This document shows, in pieces, positions 1-5,111 of a stretch of 13,849 nt of DNA. The position numbers and the translations under genes are program-made. Within the stretch, counting starts at the first letter, position 1, and every line of letters begins with the position of its first letter. The notes below the pieces were generated by a model. It was not told where the DNA came from. It ran no database searches and worked only from the letters and a program-made list of their open reading frames with translations. The stretch comes from JBNJEM01 sp051745935 (lineage in GTDB: Bacteria; Planctomycetota; Planctomycetia; Pirellulales; Pirellulaceae), in NCBI GenBank assembly GCA_051745935.1, contig JBNJEM010000137.1, forward strand, positions 1-13,849. Reading direction: 5' to 3'.

Positions 1-259
1 CTGCCGCGGCCAACGTATCGGGGCTTGTCATCACGTTCCGTTCGGAGAGCTCGCGCGCGAGGTGACTCACGTGCTGACGAAGTTCGTCAGCCAAAGACGC
101 CAACTGATCATTTGCCGGAGGCAAGGGGCCTCCGTGGCTTTTTCCGGGCATTCGGATCATGTTCCACCAGGCCATGAAGATGACTCCCGCGAAGATTACC
201 GTGAGGATCAGCCCCATTTTCGCACGGTGATGCAACGGGATTGCGCGGGGGCACTTCAC
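1..259 (-). CDS. M28-family-like peptidase, N-terminal part (runs off left edge)
   Basis: About 86 codons are visible. The reading begins at GTG (257-259), preceded at 7 nt by a strong purine-rich site (GGGAGAGGAG on the minus strand, 267-276), which decides this start over the internal ATG 14 codons later. The protein opens with basic residues and one hydrophobic membrane segment (about residues 16-32, MGLILTVIFAGVIFMAWW), then MPGKSHGGPLPP and an alpha-helical stretch LADELRQHVSHLARELSERN. From family knowledge, this anchor, proline-rich linker and 'LR..V..LA..IGERN' start is typical of bacterial M28 aminopeptidase-like proteins, in which the metal-binding catalytic domain follows. That domain lies outside the window, so no zinc ligand can be seen. 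Inferred role: membrane-anchored metallo-exopeptidase facing the periplasm. The identification is moderate. Repeat copy 1 lies 120 bp upstream of the start. Confidence 0.6.
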   Translation of the reverse strand, partial: MKCPRAIPLHHRAKMGLILTVIFAGVIFMAWWNMIRMPGKSHGGPLPPANDQLASLADELRQHVSHLARELSERNVMTSPDTLAAA

Positions 260-266
260 GGTCCAA

Positions 267-276
267 CTCCTCTCCC
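267..276 (-). promoter_or_regulatory. Shine-Dalgarno site of the M28-like gene
   Basis: Minus-strand GGGAGAGGAG ends 7 nt before the GTG at 259. It fixes the otherwise ambiguous non-ATG start. Confidence 0.6.
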
Positions 277-378
277 AACACTTTTTCAGCAGGTCTGTCG
301 TGACACCGAAATCCGTCGCCCAAGCTTCCCATCATTGTCGCCGCAGTGCAAGTGAAACAGCGCCAAGTGCTCGCAAAT

Positions 379-481
379 ATACCGGTCTCGGATGACTTTT
401 TCCGCCGCGAGTCCGACCAACGGGAGGACGGCTTGCGTCGGACAGCTTTCCATCCGGAAAAGTCCAACCGCCTGAAATATA
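379..481 (+). repeat. 103-bp dispersed structured repeat, copy 1
   Basis: Full-length copy, from ATACCGG to CTGAAATATA. It aligns without gaps to copies at 3798, 10179, 11955 and (minus) 13751, and to a truncated copy at 8896. Element positions 33-62 are identical in all six. In this copy the middle stem pairs element positions 20-26 (TTTTCCG) with 77-83 (CGGAAAA), all Watson-Crick, and 19 with 84 by a T.G pair. The inner stem has T34-A64 where most other copies have T.G. The copy lies upstream of the M28-like gene and antisense to it. All three minus-strand frames are open through it. Confidence 0.95.
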
Positions 482-731
482 GCTTCGATTCGTTCTATTT
501 GGCGGCGGGCGGCCAACGTGAGCCACGCCGTACAACACGGACAGCCGATTCTTCTTCCGCCACATCGATCGATCAGCAATTTCGTGATTCGTCACAGCTC
601 AGCCGTCCAAAGTAGGCACGGTCCGTGAAACAACAGCGCATATCCAAGACGCACAAGGCACCGAAGGATATGCCCTGATAATATACCCTGAAATACGCCG
701 CGCCAACTCGCACCATTGCCCCCCCGCGCCA
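482..731. other. Non-coding spacer between repeat copy 1 and the heptamer array
   Basis: I see no convincing gene, RNA or promoter in this stretch. The open frames crossing it on the minus strand consist of repeat copy 1 or heptamer-array translation joined to low-quality sequence. Confidence 0.5.
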
Positions 732-878
732 ACCAAGCACAAAGAACCAAGCACCAAGCACCAAGAACAAAGAACAAAGAACAAAGAACAAAGAACAAAG
801 AACAAAGAACCAAGCACAAAGAACAAAGAACCAAGCACAAAGAACCAAGCACAAAGAACCAAGCACAAAGAACCAAGC
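732..878 (+). repeat. Heptamer tandem array, 21 units
   Basis: Exactly 147 bp made of 21 seven-base units with no indel. There are two unit types, ACAAAGA and ACCAAGC, which differ together at positions 3 and 7. Only unit 5 (760-766, ACCAAGA) is mixed. Units 6-11 (767-808) are six ACAAAGA in a row. Units 16-21 (837-878) alternate strictly between the two types. The array lies 35 bp beyond the helicase stop codon. Because 7 is not a multiple of 3, each frame cycles through a 7-residue peptide, which creates Leu/Phe/Val/Cys-rich false proteins on the minus strand. Heptameric tandem repeats of this kind are known from other bacteria. The function is unknown. Confidence 0.95.
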
Positions 879-913
879 CCCCGCGGCCGCGTCGCGCGAT
901 CGCCCTCGCGGGT

Positions 914-2893
914 TCAGCAGCGTTCCACGACCACGCGACAATCGGGGAGTGATTCCAAAAAGACGCGTCCGTACGGTTTCGTGCGGACCCGCGGATCAAG
1001 AATGACAACCATGCCACGGTCGCCCCTGGAACGGATCAGTCGCCCAAATCCTTGCCGGAGTTTGATCACGGCTTCCGGAACTTGATACTCGAGGAAAGGA
1101 TTTCGGCCCGCTTCCCGAATCGCTTCCAAACGGGCCTGAATCAAGGGCTGGTCCGGGACGCTGAACGGGAGTTTCGTGATGATTACATTCTGCAACGCTT
1201 CGCCGGGCACGTCGACCCCTTGCCAGAAGCTATTGGTTCCAAAAAGGACCGCCCGCGGATTATCCTTGAATTGTTGTAGCATTTGAGTGCGCGGAGTGCC
1301 TTCCGATTGGCTATACAGGGCCAGATTCTGCTGTGCCAGCCAGGTGGTGAGCTGAGAGGCCATCTGCCTCATCAATGCGTAGCTTGTGAAGAGAACGAAT
1401 GCACGTCCCTCAGTCTGCTCCACGTAGCGACAGATCATCTTGGCGCACTGCCGCTCATATTCCACTCGTTGAGTATTTGGATCCGGCATGCCATCCAGGA
1501 TGACCAACCGCGCCTGTTTCCGATATTCGAAGGGGCTTCCCAATTTCAGTTCGCTGGCTTGGGTCAAGCCGACCCGCGATCGGAAGAACGTGAACGAAGG
1601 GGGGCGACTGACGGCCAACGTGGCGCTGGTCATCACCACGGTGGGGACGCGTTCAAACAACTGATCCCGCAAAACCGGGCCGATATCGAGTGGAGCGGCT
1701 GACAGCATGACCCGGGGCTTGCGATGGCGACGGGTGGACACTTCGGTCCAATAAACAGCCTCTGGGATCGATTGCTTCGTCCATTGTTTCAACTCGGCAG
1801 CCAACGCCAGCAGCCGATCGTGGGTGGCTGTCAAGTCCTGGTGGTCGGATGGATCTTCAATATCCTCGGCCACGCTTCGGAGGGTTTTGGCCAGATCGGC
1901 CAAAGCCGGGCTCAGCTGCTCATCAAACGTATTGGGAGTCCGCACGCGGCCGTTTGTTTTCGGGTACCGCTCATGCCACTGGCACACCTGGTCGAACAGT
2001 TCATCCGAGCGATGGTGACACGCCAGCACTTGCTCTTGCGCTTCCGGCAATCCGTAGTGCACCAACAGTCCTTTATTGGTTTTGTCGTTGTAGAGTTTGT
2101 TCAAGGCAAACTCGACCTGCCCCGAGGTGACACCAATACCCAAATGGCCAGCGGCCACGGACTCCAGAGTGTGCGCTTCGTCAAAGACGACAGCCTGGTA
2201 ATTGGGCAGGATACTGGCGCCTTCGCTTCGCAAGGCAAGATCACTGAAGAACAGAGCGTGATTGACGACCAAGATCTGTGCGTTATGGACCCGGCTTCGC
2301 GCGCGGTAGTAAAAACACGTGTCCCGGTGCTGGCAACCACGGCCCAGGCAATTACTGCTATCGCTGGCCACTTCGTCCCAGACCGTGCCCGCGGGGCGAA
2401 ACCCCAAATCGCTCAAGGAACCGTCACCCGACCCATGGGCCCACTGCGTGATCCGCCGCAGCTGCTGAACCTCCTCGTCGCGAGCGAACAGGCTATTCGT
2501 CCGCTTGTTAGCCTGATCCAACCGGCGCAGGCTGATGTAGTTGCCACGCCCTTTCACCAGCACCGCCGCGAATTCTCGCGGAATCACCGCGTTGAGCAAC
2601 GGCAAATCCTTGGTGATCAATTGTTCTTGCAGGCTGATGGTATGCGTTGAAACCACCACGCGCAGCGGCGGCGCGTCCTCATCACGTGGCTCCGTCGCGG
2701 CTAGAATCGCGGGCACCAGGTACGCAAAACTCTTGCCGACGCCCGTGCCTGCTTCCACCACCAGATGATGGCGGTTTTCGAAAGCGTCCGCCACGGCGGC
2801 CGCCATCCGCATTTGCTCATCCCGTGTCTCGTAACGGTCCACGCGTTTGGCAATACGGCCATTCGGGCCCAAAATATCCGCTGGAGTAACCAT
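914..2893 (-). CDS. dinG: DinG/XPD-type ATP-dependent DNA helicase (SF2, Fe-S type)
   Basis: The product has 659 residues, a normal size for DinG-like helicases, which unwind DNA 5' to 3' and help resolve R-loops and repair intermediates in the cytoplasm. Visible motifs are Walker A EAGTGVGKS (47-55), a cysteine cluster C182, C187, C193, and the DEAH box (238-241). In the second motor domain follow VVMTSATL, the GTNSFWQGVDVPG motif and QGFGRLIRSRGDRG. XPD-family enzymes normally hold a 4Fe-4S cluster with four cysteines. Here the first is absent: the KGRGNYISLRRL segment has Ser121 where DinG usually has Cys. The start is ATG with only a weak ribosome site, so the N-terminus is less certain, although the sequence from residue 10 on is family-like. 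The gene stands alone, followed at 35 bp by the heptamer array. Confidence 0.9.
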   Translation of the reverse strand: MVTPADILGPNGRIAKRVDRYETRDEQMRMAAAVADAFENRHHLVVEAGTGVGKSFAYLVPAILAATEPRDEDAPPLRVVVSTHTISLQEQLITKDLPLLNAVIPREFAAVLVKGRGNYISLRRLDQANKRTNSLFARDEEVQQLRRITQWAHGSGDGSLSDLGFRPAGTVWDEVASDSSNCLGRGCQHRDTCFYYRARSRVHNAQILVVNHALFFSDLALRSEGASILPNYQAVVFDEAHTLESVAAGHLGIGVTSGQVEFALNKLYNDKTNKGLLVHYGLPEAQEQVLACHHRSDELFDQVCQWHERYPKTNGRVRTPNTFDEQLSPALADLAKTLRSVAEDIEDPSDHQDLTATHDRLLALAAELKQWTKQSIPEAVYWTEVSTRRHRKPRVMLSAAPLDIGPVLRDQLFERVPTVVMTSATLAVSRPPSFTFFRSRVGLTQASELKLGSPFEYRKQARLVILDGMPDPNTQRVEYERQCAKMICRYVEQTEGRAFVLFTSYALMRQMASQLTTWLAQQNLALYSQSEGTPRTQMLQQFKDNPRAVLFGTNSFWQGVDVPGEALQNVIITKLPFSVPDQPLIQARLEAIREAGRNPFLEYQVPEAVIKLRQGFGRLIRSRGDRGMVVILDPRVRTKPYGRVFLESLPDCRVVVERC

Positions 2894-3058
2894 TGCTGGG
2901 ACAGTGACCCGATGACGATTTCGCTCTAGCCACCGGTAGGCATCCGATAGCTGGCCTTGGTGAATGCGTCGGACGTTAGTTTCAAATGAACGACATTCCT
3001 TCCATGCGAATATCGTTTCCGAGGGGATGACTTCACGCTCGTCCTGGTTTTCGGACCG

Positions 3059-3643
3059 TCATTGCCCGCGAATTTGCAGGTTGCGAGCTCTTTGTTTGAA
3101 GATCGGCAACATCTTCATTTGCTGTACGTTCCCCCGGCTCGCCAAACCCTGGCTCCAGGGAACCGCATAGCCGGCGATATTGCCAGTGTTGCCATCGGCC
3201 ACGTAGACAACACAGTCCGAGGGACGCACGCCACTCCCACCTCCCCGCAGGCCCGCCAGGCCAGTGACCATGAGGTACTCGGGATTCTTGCCCTCTTTCC
3301 CCATCAAATCCTGGCTCACGTTGTACGTGAAATAGGCCCCGATGTTGTTTGTGCGATTGTTGAGCACCCAACACTGAAGCTCCCCGGTCAAAAAATCCAA
3401 ACAGAAAATCCCCTCCACCCCATCCGCGATGGATCCCGTGGCAATGGAGAAGTTCTTGCCCGTGTCGGTAGCCATCGCATGCAACGCTGTTTCGGACAAC
3501 GGGCTTTTCGGTTGGTCAAAGGACATGGTCGCCCACGCCCCGATTAACATCCCCACGCCCACCAGTAAACCGAGCGCAAACCCCATGCCCAGAACAACGC
3601 GTGGATGCTTCGCGGACGATCTCGCCAAAGTCGTACCCAACAT
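3059..3643 (-). CDS. Membrane-anchored protein of unknown function (planctomycete-type)
   Basis: A 194-residue protein. A strong AAAGGAG site (3651-3657) ends 7 nt before the ATG at 3643, so the start is secure. A short basic N-terminus precedes one hydrophobic segment (about residues 16-39, rich in Gly/Leu/Val), predicting a single membrane anchor with the rest outside the cytoplasm. The body contains GKNFSIATGSIADGVEGIF, CLDFLTGELQCWVLN, a segment naming a second conserved block around YFTYNV, and VVYVADGNTGNIAGYAVPW, suggesting a beta-rich domain with propeller-like strands. I recognise the pattern 'LDFLTG.L...V.N' from unnamed planctomycete proteins but know no function. It stands alone: the helicase lies 165 bp downstream on the same strand, and repeat copy 2 lies 155 bp upstream. 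Confidence 0.8.
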   Translation of the reverse strand: MLGTTLARSSAKHPRVVLGMGFALGLLVGVGMLIGAWATMSFDQPKSPLSETALHAMATDTGKNFSIATGSIADGVEGIFCLDFLTGELQCWVLNNRTNNIGAYFTYNVSQDLMGKEGKNPEYLMVTGLAGLRGGGSGVRPSDCVVYVADGNTGNIAGYAVPWSQGLASRGNVQQMKMLPIFKQRARNLQIRGQ

Positions 3644-3650
3644 GCCCTAA

Positions 3651-3657
3651 CTCCTTT
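3651..3657 (-). promoter_or_regulatory. Shine-Dalgarno site for the 3643 start
   Basis: Minus-strand AAAGGAG with a 7-nt spacer to the ATG. It is close to the ideal consensus. Confidence 0.7.
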
Positions 3658-3797
3658 GGAATGTTCACTGCTGGCGGACGCGAGTGACCCGAGCCGCGAG
3701 CGAACGCAACCCGTCACATGCCGGCCGCTTATACCCGAAATATCGCACCAATTCGTGTCGTTCGTCACCGTGTCAAGTCGAGGCAACCCCCTCCCTT

Positions 3798-3900
3798 ACA
3801 CCGGTCGCGGATGACTTGGTCCGCCGCGAGTCCGACCAACGGGAGGACGGCTTGCGTCGGGCAGCTTTCCACCTGGACCAATCCAACCGCCTGAAATATA
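3798..3900 (+). repeat. 103-bp dispersed structured repeat, copy 2
   Basis: Full-length copy with the best structure. Outer stem: element positions 10-13 (GCGG) with 90-93 (CCGC). Middle stem: 19-25 (TTGGTCC) with 78-84 (GGACCAA), perfectly paired, with G26.T77 as a wobble. Inner stem: 33-39 with 59-65, continued as CAA/TTG (40-42 with 55-57) after a bulged C58. Apical loop: 43-54. Compared with the other copies, both sides of the middle stem changed together (GG facing CC). It lies between two minus-strand genes. Confidence 0.95.
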
Positions 3901-3973
3901 TACTCATTTTAGGGCGGAACGGCACTTGCCGCAACATTGGCGGCACCTCCCCTGTTTCCACGCAGCGGCGTCA

Positions 3974-4663
3974 TTAGAGCCTGCCACCGGGGCGACTCAG
4001 CAGCCAGGCCACCCGTTGGACCAGTGTAAAAACGCTCTGTAACGTCGCGCCCACGTAGGTAAATGCCATGGCAAACAGCGCTAAACGAACTCGTGGCAGC
4101 TTCTCTTGGTCAACCATCCCTAAGCCGACGAGTCGTCGTTGAGCCACATAGCTCGCATGCAGTTCAATCGGCAAATTCAACAACTGCAAATAGACCGTGA
4201 CGCTGAACAGTACCACGCCCCAAGCCAACAACGGCTGTGCACGGGTCACCAGTCCCACCACCGCCACCAGGATTCCGGCCCCACTGCCAAAGCTGGCCGC
4301 GGGAACGGCGAGATCCCGAATCACGAGCCACCGGTTACGACCGGCGTTCTGCAAGGCATGGCAGGCTTCGTGGGCCGCCACCGCCATGGTGGCAATGTTG
4401 CGTCCATGGTATATCTCATGGCTCAGCTGCAACAGATTGCGGTGTGTCTCGAAGTGCTCGCTAAACGGGCCAGGAACCTGTTCCACTTGCACCTCGTATT
4501 GTCCCGCTCCATCCAGCACGTGCCGAGCCACCGCATAGCCGCTAATTCGCGTGTCAACTGTTTCGGCTCGCACCAGAACGAATTGGACGAAGAGTTGCGC
4601 CAATAGCGACATGACCAGGGCCGGCACGAAGATGTAGGGCAACCAAGCTTCCAGCCAATCCAT
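3974..4663 (-). CDS. Neutral zinc metallopeptidase, YugP-like, membrane-embedded
   Basis: A 229-residue protein, the usual length of the YugP-type zinc peptidase family. I chose ATG 4663 because GAGGAG (4674-4679) precedes it at 10 nt and the protein then begins, as in relatives, with a hydrophobic segment (MDWLEAWLPYIFVPALVMSL). The open frame continues upstream to 4822, but that part is not family-like. The zinc motif is HEACH (98-102) in the context AVAAHEACHALQ; relatives usually read HEVGH. Other family marks are the SEHFETHRNLLQLS block (68-81) and LPIELHAS (164-171), where Glu167 is the likely third zinc ligand region. Further hydrophobic segments at about 117-140, 144-164 and 196-222 predict a multi-pass membrane protein. 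The substrate is unknown. It is transcribed divergently from the beta-propeller gene across a 448-bp spacer. Confidence 0.85.
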   Translation of the reverse strand: MDWLEAWLPYIFVPALVMSLLAQLFVQFVLVRAETVDTRISGYAVARHVLDGAGQYEVQVEQVPGPFSEHFETHRNLLQLSHEIYHGRNIATMAVAAHEACHALQNAGRNRWLVIRDLAVPAASFGSGAGILVAVVGLVTRAQPLLAWGVVLFSVTVYLQLLNLPIELHASYVAQRRLVGLGMVDQEKLPRVRLALFAMAFTYVGATLQSVFTLVQRVAWLLSRPGGRL

Positions 4664-5003
4664 TGATACGGCACTCCTCGGTGGACATGTTCCTTCAACA
4701 TTATGATACCATAAAGTACGGGACGCCATAACGAAACCATGCAGATGTCGGATCCTCCAAAGGGTTTTGGAAGCGAAAGCTCGGTTTTGTTTCCGGCTGT
4801 ACGTAAACAACCGAAATGGCATGGGGTGGGCGTCCTAAAAAAATGGGATCGCTTGAGCGCTCGGAAGCACTACGCCGAACGGGTTGCCGCCCAGCGGCGA
4901 TAATGCCGCCGGTTTAACCGCGAGCCCCGAGTCCGCTCGGCCACGCGATGGAATCGGCATGGGGCTTTCCTGCGGACGGCGGCCCGCGCCGAGCCGGCAT
5001 GAA

Positions 5004-5021
5004 TGTTGCATGTGTTGCATG
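5004..5021 (+). repeat. Two adjacent copies of TGTTGCATG
   Basis: Perfect tandem 9-mers (5004-5012 and 5013-5021), 91-108 bp before the beta-propeller start codon and 8 bp before a palindrome. A direct-repeat regulator site is possible. Confidence 0.5.
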
Positions 5022-5029
5022 TACCGTCT

Positions 5030-5041
5030 TCTGACGTCAGA
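5030..5041. promoter_or_regulatory. Perfect 12-bp palindrome TCTGACGTCAGA
   Basis: Exact inverted symmetry, 70 bp before the beta-propeller ATG and just after the tandem 9-mers. It is a candidate operator for a dimeric regulator. No regulator is identifiable. Confidence 0.4.
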
Positions 5042-5100
5042 TGCTAAAGTATCACCCAAAACGACCGTCCGCCCCGAGATCACCGATTACCCGATTTTTT

Positions 5101-5104
5101 GGAG
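5101..5104 (+). promoter_or_regulatory. Shine-Dalgarno GGAG deciding the 5112 start
   Basis: GGAG with a 7-nt spacer to ATG 5112. The signal peptide begins at this ATG, which rejects the in-frame start at 4884. Confidence 0.6.
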
Positions 5105-5111
5105 CCGTGTC

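Larger units (their letters stand above)
4664..5111. promoter_or_regulatory. Divergent intergenic control region
   Basis: This 448-bp spacer holds the 5' ends of two divergent genes. On the peptidase side there is a near-palindrome TTATGATACCATAA (4701-4714), which on the minus strand includes TGGTATCAT, an extended -10-like sequence without a good -35 partner. On the beta-propeller side are tandem 9-mers (5004-5021) and a perfect palindrome (5030-5041). An open frame from 4884 is in phase with the propeller gene but lacks family-like sequence. Confidence 0.4.

Noticed and set aside
684..700. Possible fragment of the repeat's right end (ATACCCTGAAATAC)
   Set aside because: Only about ten bases resemble CCTGAAATATA, and this is too short to separate from chance.
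573..1017. Leu/Phe/Val/Cys-rich open frames on the minus strand
   Set aside because: They are translations of the heptamer array in its three frames, joined to random sequence. A 7-bp unit without stops gives long false proteins.
3771..3776. Perfect TTGACA on the minus strand upstream of the 3643 gene
   Set aside because: The sequences 16-18 bp downstream (AATTGG, ATTGGT) are poor -10 elements, so no promoter is called.
4664..4822. In-frame N-terminal extension of the zinc peptidase
   Set aside because: The family normally starts at the first hydrophobic segment, and the ATG at 4663 has its own ribosome site.
4884..5111. In-frame N-terminal extension of the beta-propeller gene
   Set aside because: The true start at 5112 has a ribosome site and begins a signal peptide. 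The extension would bury that peptide and contains the regulatory palindrome.
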